Origin: Cryoendolithus antarcticus
Lineage: Eukaryota; Ascomycota; Dothideomycetes; Cladosporiales; Cladosporiaceae
Assembly: GCA_002077065.1 (NCBI GenBank)
Contig: NAJO01000021.1
Location: 310,001 to 374,000, forward strand
DNA length: 64,000 nt
Reading direction: 5' to 3'
Shown: one piece after another, positions 35,373 to 49,025 of the stretch
Position numbering within the stretch: the first letter of the stretch is position 1
Layout of the letters: each line of letters begins with the position of its first letter
Notes under the pieces: model-generated
The model's database searches: none
Told to the model about the DNA's origin: nothing
What the model saw: only the letters and a program-made list of their open reading frames with translations
Program-made: the position numbers and the translations under genes

Positions 35373-35734
35373 TCACTGCCGAGTGGCTGGCGTTTCCAGG
35401 CGGATTACATCAAGATCGTTCTTGACCATCCTGTCGAGTTCCCCGGCCGACATGCTGTCAACTTCTCGGCCCTGGCGCAGCTCTGTCGCCAGATCGTCTA
35501 CCAATTCAAGATGTTGTGTATGGATTCGTAGTCTGCGGAAGCATCAGCCAGGCCACCGCAGATGCTCATATGCTCTCCTGGGTTATAGTACTACTGACAT
35601 TCGCTCAGTGCATCGTGGTAGGAGTCGAACCGTGTGGCAGCGAACTTTGGATCGAGGTCCACTCGAGGACCATCAAAGGACAAGTAATTCGGTCGGGTGG
35701 AATAAAGTCGCATTCGTAAGTCCAAACGAGTCAT
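35373..35734 (-). CDS. possible small two-exon gene, 99 aa, unknown
   Basis: Two minus-strand stretches join well: 35595-35734 and 35373-35532 over a 62-bp intron (GTAGTA donor, GGCTGAT branch, CCGCAG acceptor) with matching phase. The product begins MTRLDLRMRLYSTRPNYLSF. It then has FDGPRVDLDPKFAATRFDSY and an amphipathic helical part (HLELVDDLATELRQGREVD). The amino-acid composition and helix pattern look like protein rather than chance, but I recognise no family and cannot show an upstream exon. It could instead be the 3' end of a larger gene that includes the membrane-like frame just upstream. Confidence 0.35.
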
Positions 35735-36152
35735 GAAGCTGCATCTTGGGACTGCCATTGGCCTGATGAGCGGTCATGGCCGATAGCATCGTCGACATCG
35801 ACAGTATGTATAGCATGACAGAAATGACAGTCCCAAGGCGCTGGTATTTGCAAGTATTTGGGCCAGCATCTGCAGGCACAACAGCCTGTGAAGCAAAACT
35901 GAAAACGAATGTAGACCAAATGGTCTCTATCGCGATCGGGTTGAGGAAAAGCATGCATAGAGATTGGAGCCTGCTGCCATCTTCTTCAAGAATCGGTAGC
36001 ACAGCTCTTCGTATAGCTTTTCCGAATACGTACGCGGCGAGAATCTGCAACCGTGTATCAGCGAAGAGATCAAAACATATGTCGATAGCCGTCGCTCTGA
36101 CGAACGACAGTCCGTGCACTCCAAGAACGGGTAATAGCACAGTGCTGAACAT
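35673..36152 (-). other. membrane-protein-like open frame, status unclear
   Basis: An open frame of about 160 codons from ATG 36152 to the stop at 35673. It has three hydrophobic stretches: LVWMFSTVLLPVLGVHGLSF, MLFLNPIAIETIWSTFVF and GTVISVMLYILSMSTML, spaced by polar loops (LPILEEDGSRLQS). A TGA lies just upstream of the open part. It may be a relic, one exon of an integral membrane protein, or chance. I know no matching family. Confidence 0.25.
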
Positions 36153-36206
36153 CCATACGAGAGTCGCATCGTTCCGATCACAATATTGAACACGACCAGC
36201 GGTCAA

Positions 36207-36877
36207 GGTTCACGCGAAAAGGGGAGAGATTATTGCTCGCAGTGATGGGTTCCAGGGGCTTTCTTGCCGCCCATAGAAGGTGAACATCCCTGCCCATTGA
36301 CATCTGGCCTAAGAGCTTTCGCCCACGAGGTTCCAGTACCACCGTGAGCGAGAGACGGCGCACGAAGAAGCCCGCGTCATCACCGTCGCAATGATACTAG
36401 CCCCAACGCTGCACCGGTACCTCAACTTGTGAGGCCCATTTGCCACGCGCACTCATCGACCGGCTTCCACGGTCACATTATAATTGATCACCGCTTCCGT
36501 CAGTCGGGTTCTGTCAACGACCATACACACAATAACATGGAGAAAGAAAGAGAAGGAAGAGTGGGTGAGGGGCACGCTGATTTGAAGGAAAGTCGCCTGG
36601 TCCGTGCAAGATGACTTACCTGCTTTGGCCGACTGCCGCACGTGACATGAGTCGAATTGTCGCGATAGGCATCGTCGCATCGCCAATCTGGGGCGGCCTA
36701 GGGATATCTCTCTCCACGGCGATTGGCCTAGCCGCTCAGAGTCGTGGTGCGGTTGACAATGGCATGAGAAATCTTAGAACTCTTGGGAGCGTAGGGGCAT
36801 TGGAGACAGATCCTGCATCTGTGATGCGTGCACAACAAGGCTGTCGTGATGGACCGTCTGGGCGGAGATGTAGAGCT
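36207..36877. other. intergenic region
   Basis: About 0.7 kb upstream of the sulfatase stop codon. No gene is recognised. Confidence 0.5.
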
Positions 36878-39618
<2,741 letters not shown>

Positions 39619-41531
39619 ATGGAAAGTGAGGATGGTGATGGCGGCGAGGATATAGACGCTGCCGGGCCTTCCACGTCTCTTCTACCTTCCTCGTCGTTGG
39701 AAAGATCGCCGGACGTGATGTCGCAACTCACCACCGCAGGCAAGGCGAGGGCGTACTACCTTGGTGCAGTCGTCTGTCTCGGCGGCTTCCTGTGTAAGTC
39801 GAGCAAAGGATCTTGATCGTCCCAAAACTCTATGCTGACTTCATGTCCCAGTCGGCTATGATAGTGGCATTATGTACGAATCACGTCTCTGATCTTCCAC
39901 GCCTCTCTAACGTTACGATAGCGGCGGCGTCTTGACGCTCAAGTCCTACCAACACGACTTCCGCTACTCAGCCAAGCAAGCCACTCGCACACAGTCTCTC
40001 GCAAATGGCCTCCAGCAACTCGGCGCCTTCGTGGCCTGCTTCATCATCTGGCCTGTTACGCACAAGCTCGGTCGTAAGAAGGCCATCATGATCTGCTCGG
40101 CCATCTTCATTGTCGGCGTGATCATCGAGACAATCAACACGCACTCTCGATCAGCTTTCTACGTAGGTCGTGTGATTGCTGGACTTGGTCTAGGAGGCAG
40201 TAGTGTTGTTGTGCCGATGTTCAGTAGTGAGATGGTACCAAAGGAATTGAGGGGCCAGATTGGGAGTTTCTATCAGTTGATGTTCACGATTGGTAAGTTC
40301 ACAGAGGTGAAGGGTTCGGCGCAGTCTTGCTTACAAGTGCAGGTATCTTCACGTCCTACTGGGTAAGTTCATAGAGATAAAGGGAATTGCGCAGGCTTGC
40401 TTACGAGGTCAGGTTGATTACGGTGTTGCAAAGGACATTCCTGGCACCCAATCGCGCCAATGGCAGATCCCAGTCGGTCTGCAGATGCTACCAGCTGGAC
40501 TTCTTGGACTCGGCATGCTCACGCTCAAGGAATCTACGCGCTGGCTCACCCAACATGGTCGCCACGAGGAAGCCTGGCAGTCGCTCAAGTGGATTCGTGC
40601 GAGTGACGGCGATGCCACAGTCGCTGAGATGGAAGAGATCCGCACTGGTGTCGAGATCGAAGCTCGTGAGCGAGAGGGCTTTCGACTGAGCGGTATCATC
40701 AATTCCTATGTCGCCCAACCCTGTGAATATACTGATACAGCCACAGAAATGCTCTCTCCCGAGAACCGTCGTCGAACCTTCACCGCCTCCGCAGTCTTCA
40801 CAGCCCAGCAAGCCACTGGCGCCACGGCTTTCGCGTACTACGGGCCCCAGTACTTCAAGCTGCTAGTAGGCAATAAGGGCAATTCCAATCTACTACTTAC
40901 TGCCATCTTTGGTGCGGTCAAAGTCGCCGCCTGTCTCACCTTTGTCCTCTTCGTCGCAGAGAAAGTCAACCGGCGAAAGATCCTCACAGCTGGAGCGCTT
41001 TTCATGGCCGCATGCCAGATCACGACAGCAGCTGTCGTCAAGACTCATCCAGCCCGTGGAGATGGGACCGTAACGTCGGCTGGAATTGCGACGATCGCAC
41101 TGATCTACCTATTTGTGATCGCATACAACTTCTCCTGGGGTCCTTTGCCTTGGCCATATGTCAGCGAGATCTTCCCAACGCGAACGAGAGAGCCGGGCAT
41201 TGCGGTGGGAGTGTCGACGCAGTGGCTGTTCAACTTCATCTTCTCGCTTACGACCCCGTACATGATCGCGAACATGGGCTGTAAGTTATCCTCCACTGTC
41301 TCAATGCTATCCACCTTACTGACGCTTCTCGCAGGGGGGACTTTCTTACTCTGGGGCCTGTTCGATGTCTGTATAGCGGCCTTTGCATGGTTCGGTCTCA
41401 CGGAGACAAGAGGCAAATCCCTCGAGGAGATTACACATCTAGATGCTGCGAGCCTCGGAAAGACACTATATGATGATGACTTCGGGCGATCTACTGGGGC
41501 CGAGATTGGGGACATGAAGACGCAGAGTTGA
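39619..41531 (+). CDS. MFS sugar/quinate-type transporter
   Basis: Twelve-helix sugar porter family member, most like fungal quinate/hexose permeases; plasma-membrane uptake is likely. Seven exons: 39619-39793, 39852-39873 (22 nt), 39922-40292, 40343-40362 (20 nt), 40413-40692, 40747-41280, 41335-41531; 532 aa with every phase matching. Motifs: GGFLFGYDSGIIGGV (restored across two introns), HKLGRKKA, VGRVIAGLGLGG, PKELRGQIGSFYQL, FTSYWVDYGVAKD and PESPR-like KESTRWL, then FAYYGPQYF and the C-terminal TETRGKSLEEI. The ATG at 39619 gives a short acidic N-terminus. Unusual: two microexons, and introns 3 and 4 are near copies of one another. Introns 5 and 6 are both 54 bp and stop-free. Confidence 0.93.
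40293..40342 (+). repeat. intron copy A of near-identical 50-bp pair
   Basis: Intron 3 of the MFS gene (GTAAGTTCA start, CAG end). It aligns without gaps to the next intron at 40363-40412 with about 39 of 50 positions identical by my count, including both ends and the TTGCTTAC segment near the branch site. Confidence 0.85.
40363..40412 (+). repeat. intron copy B of near-identical 50-bp pair
   Basis: Intron 4 of the MFS gene, the same length as copy A and separated from it by a 20-nt exon encoding IFTSYW. Differences are scattered substitutions, as expected after an old duplication. Confidence 0.85.
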
Positions 41532-42436
41532 GGTATGTAGATTGCTGCAAGACGGTAACGAACCTCGTGAGGGTAATTGTCAAGTGATATCACGTGCAGA
41601 TTTGGAGCTGCAAAGTATTCGGTACCTGCATGAAATCCCCGTTGTTTTCGCGCAGCGGCTCTCCACCTGTCTCCACTTGCTGCGGGTCGGACTTTGTCGC
41701 TACGTCGCTGTAAGAGGAAGTGTTTCAGAAACGCGAAGTGGGCAGCGATATAGAAGATGATCTTATCGCTGCGGCCAGAAACAACGCAGATCGCGTTGCC
41801 GATGCTCAGCTGTTGGTATGACAGTGGCGAAGATATCGAGTTCGGCGTGGCGATGGAGCACATAGACGAGCTATTCTTGGCACAGGGTATCGCCAGTAAC
41901 AGGATTTCATGGTGATGTGAGCAGGATGTCGATGGTGATCTTACATGCGTGCTGAGGCGGAGTGCATCATATGGGCAGCGAGCGCATATGCGAGAGCCGG
42001 TCTACGTGCGTCTCGAGGATGTGACATGTCACCACTAGCCAGTCGCACCCGTATCTGCACGCGTTGCGTAGTGCTGCCGCGTTGCTGTTGATAGCTCGAG
42101 AGTGTGTCAAACAAGCAGGACTGCTGCACCAGTGAACATTGACACGCATGCACCACTGTCGCTATCATCAGCCAGCGGGCCAGTCATATTTCCTCTCACT
42201 GCCATCAATCCATTGTTGTCGTCGACCGCACTTGCCTTCGCGATATCTTCGGCGCTAAGCAAGAGACCCCCCTGCAAGTTGAACATTCGGTCGCTCCCCC
42301 TTTGAGACACTCACAACCCCCCAAAGCTGCACGTCATCCCTCTTTCACCGCGGTTTAGCAAACGCATCGCTCTGAACATCCACTTACGCGCGCTCCACCC
42401 TCCCTTCACATCCTACACACGTCCATCGCCCCCGGC
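41532..42436. other. intergenic region
   Basis: About 0.9 kb between the transporter and the SMI1/KNR4 start. It is C/T-rich near 42300-42430, as is common for fungal promoters. No gene is seen. Confidence 0.5.
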
Positions 42437-44166
42437 ATGGCTCCCAGGTACGACCTCTGACAACCCCCAAACACTGCCCTTAACCGGTGTCAAGCACTCG
42501 TATTCCCTCCCTTGCTGCTGGCTAGCTGACACAGAACCTTAGTCTGGGCTCGCAATGGCGCGCCTTCTGGCATACCATGACCTCGAACGACCGACACGCT
42601 TCCTATGACTCTCCCTACCGCACAGGCAACCACGTTCCCCTCGCCCAGAACCGACACGCTCCCCTCACAGCCGGCGCGTCGAGCGCGCTAGAGTCACGTG
42701 CAGACCTCACATCGCCATATGAGCATGATCTAGAGGCTGGACATGGATACACGGGTAGTGGTGCACCGGGAGATTCATCGCCCAAGTCCCCTCATGTGCG
42801 CACTTCGGTGCAGAGGTCACAAAGCGAGCAGGATGGATCAGGAACGGGAGAGATCCAGATGCAGAGCTTCAACGATGGACTCCCACCTCCACCACCCGTG
42901 AGTCACTCCTGGAAACGCATAGACCGCTTCCTTGAAGACAACTATGAAGAGCTGTGGGAGAATCTCGGCGCTCCAGCGACCTTCAACGACGTCAACGAGC
43001 TCGAGCACGAACTAGACTGCACCCTGCCACAAGAAGTCCGCGAGTCACTGCAACTTCACGACGGGCAAGAGCGCGGTGGTCTGCCTACCGGGGTGGTCTT
43101 CGGTTGCATGTTGCTCGATTGCGAAGAGATACAGCAGGAGTGGCAGCAATGGCGGACAGTGAATGAGGCGTACTTCTCCCAGCAGAACAACGCCTACTCG
43201 ATCCCTCAAGCACCTATCAAAGCTTTCGCGGGTAGTTCGTCGAGTTCCGCAGTCCCGGTACCACAAGCTCAGCAGTCCGCGAACCCTCATTGGCGGCAGG
43301 AATTGCAGGACAAGCAAGACTCTCAGCCTCCGAATGCCATTCAGAAAGCCTACGCACATCCCGCCTGGATCCCTATGGCGCGTGACTGGGGCGGAAACAA
43401 TATTGCCATCGATCTTGCGCCTGGTCCTACCGGCAAATGGGGTCAGGTCATCTTGATGGGACGCGACTACGACTGCAAGTACGTCATCTCACGGAGCTGG
43501 AGCGCGTTTCTGGCGAATGTCGCAGACGACATGGGGACGAGCAAGTGGTTCATTGACGAAGAGACGAAAGAGCTGAAATTAAGAGAATTCAAGCAGCAGG
43601 GTGTTGAGCCGGCATACATCGACATTCTGAGGTGGAGGAGTGATCAGAAGTATGGCAAGAGGCAGTTAGCTGGCAAGCGGAGACCGGGCCAGGGCTTGAG
43701 GATCAATTCTCAAACAGGCGGACAGCAACAAGGTAGCGCGAACGGACACTCGCCTTATGGATCGCCGACTTCAGCAACGGAAGACAGAGGCCGAAGTCCA
43801 CATCGCTTGTCTGGTAATGCCAACGGCCAAAGTGCAAATGGAAAGGGACTCGCGACTTCTTCGCCACGCGCACACATCTCAAGTCCTCTAGCTCGGGTCA
43901 CAGAAGAGCCACAAGCACAATCACAGCCTTTGCGAGTCGATACTGCAGTCGCGAAGACGGATGTTAATACAAAAGCCGAGAAGCTGGTCAGTGTTGACAC
44001 CCCGCTGCCGCCTCAAACACCGCTCGACGGCGAGGGAGATGGCTTTCTAGCTAAGAAGTCAGAGAGGTTTAGCGGGAGTGGACTCGGACGGGAGGAGCAG
44101 GCTGTGGGTGGTGGAAGGGATAAGGACGAGGATGGAGATGGGGAGATGCGGGATGTGGCGCTTTAG
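42437..44166 (+). CDS. SMI1: cell wall assembly regulator SMI1/KNR4
   Basis: Regulator of glucan synthesis and cell wall integrity signalling, mostly intrinsically disordered with one folded SMI1/KNR4 domain. Two exons: 42437-42447 (only 11 nt) and 42543-44166, 544 aa. The splice gives MAPSLGSQWRAFWHTMTSND, which matches the short aromatic N-terminus of fungal homologues; starting at the internal ATG 42577 would lose it. The domain (about 120-350) contains WKRIDRFLEDNYEELWENLG, ELEHELDCTLPQEVRESL and ARDWGGNNIAIDLAPGP. The flanks are low complexity: S/N/Q/G before and P/T/S after. The tiny first exon is supported by phase and family fit. Confidence 0.92.
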
Positions 44167-44921
44167 TCTGGACCAGTTCAAGGAACGGTCGGAAGAGCTG
44201 GTGCGACTACAGTAGATGCAGAGTCTGCGATCGAGGTTGCGGCGCCCACACCGCAATTAGAGGATTGAAAGCCTCGAGATTGCGCTTCTGCTCGAAGTGA
44301 TTGCAAGACATGCGCGGTGTTCAGGGTAGGTTTCATCTCAGTCGAGCGTAAGGGAAGCTGGAGGCTATACATGAATACTCCGCGGCATGGCATACTTGAT
44401 TCGCGCTGGGCGGCTGAGAAATTTGTACTCTTTGTATCACTACAATACACCGCCGTCTCGCATACGCCCATTGCAGAGGCTTGGCGTAGAAGCTTGCAGG
44501 TGCCTTTGCTTCAACTCCTGCCTGCATCCTCGATTGCCCCCGCACAATTCTAGGCCACGTGTAACACTGTCATATCAATCAGTCCGAGAAGTGCTGTCGC
44601 CAATTCGTGGCGATCATCGCGTTTGGGTCGCCTGATACCAACTCTGAAGCGAATACGGATGCTCATCCCAGCAAATAGCAGGCAGCCCCTACGGCTGAAG
44701 GAGCGAGCTCAGCTTCTACGCGCGCAAATTGCAGATCATCCGGTCAGATTGGCCGCATGTCTTCTAGGTAAGTACAATATTCGACTTCATAGTCCGGCAG
44801 CGTCTCCAATAGCCTCATCTCCATCTCATCACACATCGACACCTCGGATCCGGGCTGTGGTGCCTGACCGCCCTGGTCCACGAGTGAGTGAGGCACGTAG
44901 ACACTGGCCAACCGTTTCGGT
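44167..44921. other. intergenic region
   Basis: About 0.75 kb between SMI1/KNR4 and the P450. No gene is recognised. Confidence 0.5.
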
Positions 44922-46842
44922 ATGGCCAACGCTGTCACCTCGCATCCTGTCATCGCTGCGATTGTCACCATCGTCGTCACCTTGCTGGGAAGATTCGCGC
45001 TCAAGGGTTATAGGGTGCGGAAAGCTGTCCACGATGCGGTAAGCTCATCAGTTTCCTTACATGCGATCACATGCGGGCTAATGAATTATCGTAGCCTGGA
45101 CCACCACACTCATGGATATGGGGACATCTTCTTGTCATGAACGAGCTGATGACTTCGGGCGAGGTGCCGATCAAGGTGCATCCTCACGGTAAGGCATACT
45201 CTTCATCTCCTCTGTACTTCATGCTCTATAACACGGCCTCCGAGAGCTCGCCTTGATGACTTCTGAGATTATAACGTGCACGCAGATCACCTCCACGTGG
45301 CTCTGCACGCATGAAGCCCTCGAGATTCAAGTTGAGATACATGTGTCTGACTATCTCAATCACTGACAAAGCCTAGTCACTCCCCTAGCCTTCCGGCAGA
45401 AGTACAAATTAGGCCCTTACTTTTATCTTGACTTCTGGCCCTTCGGCCCCGTGATGTTCTGCTGCGCGGACCCGGAACTTGGTGCACAATTCACGACCAT
45501 CCACAGCACTCCCAAACACCCTGAAGTCATAACGACGATGCAGAACATCGCCGGTCCCGGCGACTTAGTCTCCACCAGCGGGTCACACTGGAGGAAGTGG
45601 CGCAGTGTCTTCAATCCTGGCTTCGCAGCTCAGCACCTCATGTCGCTTGTTCCTGGGATCGTGGACGACTGCAAAGTATTCACCGAAGTCTTGACAGGTC
45701 TGGCTGAGGCGGGCAAGCCATTCCGAATGGAGGAGTATGCTACACGCTTGACGATCGATGTCATCGGAAAAGTAGTGTTGAACATGCGTTTCGACACGCA
45801 GACCGGCTCCAACCCAATGGTTAACGCGTTGCGTGACCAGATCTTCTGGATCCCGAATGACACGGCCATGGACCCATTCAAGCCATATTATCCTCGAGGC
45901 ATCTATCACCGATGGCAGAACAGTCGTACAATCAACAACTACCTCGGCGAAGTGCTCGACAAACGCTTCCAAGAGATCCTTCACGAAAACTCGGCAGATG
46001 AGAGCACCTCGCCGAGAGAACGCAAGCGAGCCATCATCGATCTAGCAGTAGAAAGCTACGACAAAGAGACCGACTCCAGAACTCATCAAACCACACGCCT
46101 AAGCTCTGACTTCCGCCGCAACGCAATAACGCAGATTCGCGTCTTCCTTTTCGCCGGGCACGACACCACTTCTGCGGCGATCTGCTACGCGCTCTACTAC
46201 CTCTCCAAAGACTCTGCCGCCCTCTCCAAAATCCGGCACGAACATAACACCGTCCTTGGCCCCATCGACAGCACCGAAGAAGCTCTTAAACGCGATCCGT
46301 ACCTCATCTCCAAGCTGCCCTACACCACAGCAGTCATCAAAGAAGTCCTCCGCCTGAATCCTGCAGCCTCTTCCATCCGATCCGCAGACTCGCAAACGCA
46401 TCTCACGGATCCCAGGACTGGTGAGCCGCTTATCATGGTGCCAGATATGATGCTCTGGCTGCTGCACTGGTCCATGCACCGCGATCCGGAAGTCTGGGGA
46501 CCCACAGTCAACACCTTCAACCCTGACCGCTTCTTGCCCGAAAACTCCTCAACCCTGCCAGAAGCCTACTGGCGACCTTTCGAACGTGGTATCAGGAACT
46601 GTATCGGGCAAGACCTGGCGATGATCGAATCTCGAGTTGCGCTAGCGCTGGTTGTCAGGCAATTCGAGTTCACAGCTGCGTTTGATGCTGTGGACCAGAT
46701 GGCGGGAGACGGCACGATGTATGGCAAAGATCCGAAGTACCGCGAGGGAACGCAGGAGTTGCTGGGCGATGAGGCGTATCCGGTGCTAGTGGGGACTGCG
46801 AAGCCGAGGGAGGGGATGCCGATGAGGGTCAAGTTGGCGTAG
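44922..46842 (+). CDS. cytochrome P450 monooxygenase
   Basis: Membrane-anchored heme monooxygenase, 558 aa, three exons (44922-45038, 45095-45188, 45377-46842; phases fit). An N-terminal membrane helix (VIAAIVTIVVTLLGRFAL) is followed by the proline hinge PGPPHSWIWGHLLVMNE, then FYLDFWPFGPVMFCC. Catalytic parts: I-helix AGHDTTS (about 330-336), ExxR as EVLR (about 393-396), and the heme loop FERGIRNCIG with the ligand C479. The sequence resembles fungal P450s near the sterigmatocystin StcS group, but no biosynthetic cluster surrounds it and the substrate is unknown. The second intron is long for this region (188 bp). It ends 42 bp from the stop of the convergent minus-strand gene. Confidence 0.92.
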
Positions 46843-46884
46843 TAGCGTGCTGTCACGAGACGGGTCCTGAAGAGTAATTGCAGG

Positions 46885-48219
46885 TTACACCGATACAGTC
46901 TCCCCTATGTTACAAAGCCCCACTTCCCCACCAGCCACATCTATCGCCTCTCCATCTCCCTCCACCCCTCCCCCAGCCCACAAATTCGCCTTCATCGCTG
47001 CCGCCCTCCACCTCCTTGGCGGATCCGTCACCGCTTCAAATTGCCCTGAAAGCCCTCCTCGCACAGTCCCGTAGTGCATCCCAATACTCAAATGCGCTTT
47101 CACCTCGCCATGTATGATCAGACTCTGCTCCGGCGTCGCATGCACACCGCCCATGAAGCTCGCTGGCGTCATGAGCCCGATTGGCAGTAGCGCGAGATCG
47201 AAAGGGCCGAGTGTCTGGCCTACTTGCTTAAAAGCTGGGCAAGGCGAAGGGGAAGCCTGCGCTTGGTATGCTGTGTCACCTGCGAAGTACAGTGACCTTT
47301 TTGAGGAGGTGTGGTGAAGTGTATAGCCGCACCAGAGCGATTTGTCTTTGTCTGAGATCGTGCGGCCGGAGGTGTGTTGGGCTGGGGTTGCAGTGATTTT
47401 GACGCTGTCGCTGGAGGAGGGGACGGTGATAGTATAGCTATCCCACCAATCTGGGTCTGAGATCTGAAATGCGGGGACTGAGAGGTGCGTCTCGAACCAG
47501 GGTTTCGTGCCGAGGGGTGTGATGAAGTGGATGCTGCCGTTGCTGCGTTTCCAGAGGGAGGCGATGGTCGCGAAGTCTAGGTGGTCATAATGGTTGTGCG
47601 AGATGCATATCATGTCGGGTATAGGCAACTCTTCTAGGGTGCAAGGTGGCGGGCTGTAGCGTTTCGGACCAAACAGTTGGGAGGGACTTGTTCGCTCGCT
47701 GAAGACTGGGTCGAAGAGTATGCGGATTCCGCGATCTGCGCCTTTGGGTGTTGGAGTTTCCACCAAGAAGCCCGCGTGACCGAGCCATGTTGTGCGGAGT
47801 TTCGAAGGACTTTTAGCTCCCCAGTCTGGTTTGACCACTTTTACTAACTCTTGCGATCGACCGCCATTGGGACCTTGCGGGACGGGCACGAACTTCTTCT
47901 CCGGGTGACCGCTACCAAATCGCAACGAGAAGATCTCGCCTAGACCTGCTTTCGTGCCCGCAGAAGGCCATGGATTCGTGAATGATGTGCGAGGTTTGCC
48001 GACGTGATGGCTCTTGTCCGCCGAGAGCTTCGAATTCGGTGATGCGGTTTGCTGTACCTTGACAGGGGCTCTCGCTGCCGAGGACATCGCCCTATACGTG
48101 ACGATGCGATGGGTGGTTGGGGGGAGTCTGGTGCGAAGGGAATGCATTAGGATATATGAGAGGGCACTACTGTACCTTCTCGTGCGATACGCGGATGTCG
48201 ATTGCGCCGGCTGTAGCAT
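46885..48219 (-). CDS. FMP30: NAPE-PLD-like metallo-beta-lactamase fold phospholipase (FMP30-like)
   Basis: Zinc hydrolase of the N-acylphosphatidylethanolamine phospholipase D family. Single exon, 444 aa. The N-terminus is basic and lacks acidic residues (RTRRYSSALSYILMHSLRTR), suggesting mitochondrial import like yeast Fmp30. Core motifs are WLGHAGFLVE (about 145-154), ILFDPVFSERTSP, the metal motif SHNHYDHLD (H208, H210, D212, H213), FAGDTAY and PIGLM...GVHATPEQS. The start at 48219 is the outermost ATG; an internal ATG (MHSLRTR, about 48147) would also give a presequence. It is convergent with the P450, with only 42 bp between stops. Confidence 0.92.
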   Translation of the reverse strand: MLQPAQSTSAYRTRRYSSALSYILMHSLRTRLPPTTHRIVTYRAMSSAARAPVKVQQTASPNSKLSADKSHHVGKPRTSFTNPWPSAGTKAGLGEIFSLRFGSGHPEKKFVPVPQGPNGGRSQELVKVVKPDWGAKSPSKLRTTWLGHAGFLVETPTPKGADRGIRILFDPVFSERTSPSQLFGPKRYSPPPCTLEELPIPDMICISHNHYDHLDFATIASLWKRSNGSIHFITPLGTKPWFETHLSVPAFQISDPDWWDSYTITVPSSSDSVKITATPAQHTSGRTISDKDKSLWCGYTLHHTSSKRSLYFAGDTAYQAQASPSPCPAFKQVGQTLGPFDLALLPIGLMTPASFMGGVHATPEQSLIIHGEVKAHLSIGMHYGTVRGGLSGQFEAVTDPPRRWRAAAMKANLWAGGGVEGDGEAIDVAGGEVGLCNIGETVSV

Positions 48220-49025
48220 GCACCTCGCAATCGATGTGCTTTCCCGGCCAAGCGAGCTTCATCGTCGCACTTGCCACCGATGCCCCTGCCGACGACAAAG
48301 GACAACCTTCGCGCTCAGCAGCACATTGCCTCGTATACATATCCTCGCACCTTCAATGAACCCTAAAGTCAAGCACTGCAGACGATGCATCTACCCACGC
48401 TCTGCCGACATCGAGCTAGTGATGACAAGCTGCGCCAAGGCAGTTGTGCCGCACTGCAGATCTCTGTCCTTCTTCCAACGTGCCTCGACACCTACTGTGT
48501 ACAATCGCGTGTTCGCATGACACGTCCTCAGTACGACCAGTTCGCCCGATGACCATTGAGTCGGTGGTTCACCTGCTTTCTCACCTTTCACACGACATCC
48601 TTCAATGATCGTCGAGCACCAATTCCAATCCCTGTCTCTTGCCGGCTATCCGCAAAGTCAACCATTGATGTAGATGCAACGATATCTTTACTGCCTGCCC
48701 GATGGAGACAAGTCCGGCACCATGACTTCCAATAACCTCCGCTCTGGTGCGGGCACTGCAGGAGTCGCCGATGGATGGATGCAGGTCTCTAACGCAGCGT
48801 ACAGCTACTGCAGGACCACCACAGTTGATCAGATTGCGGGCCAAAGCATTTTGATCGCCTGCCTTTTGCGGCTCTATGACGAGGGAGTATACAGTTGAGC
48901 AGGGAAGTATTTGACTGGGTAGCATTGAAAGCTTGATGATCATAAGTAGGTACTGAAGCCTCTCTATTGATCTTCGCCTTCTTAATCTGCTGCGTGTCTT
49001 GGTCATCGGTATCACCTGATCAGTT
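48220..49025. other. divergent intergenic region
   Basis: About 0.8 kb between the starts of the FMP30-like gene and the S41-like gene. No gene is seen. Confidence 0.5.

Noticed and set aside
34790..35425. 211-codon plus frame downstream of BRE1
   Set aside because: Low similarity to any protein pattern; composition like non-coding GC-rich DNA, and it overlaps the better-phased minus-strand model.
35610..35640. GGTTCGACTCC on the minus strand, resembling a tRNA B box
   Set aside because: The flanks cannot form a T-stem and no A box or acceptor stem is present.
41105..41863. 252-codon open frame opposite the MFS gene 3' end
   Set aside because: Overlaps well-supported transporter exons and shows no domain; treated as an antisense shadow.
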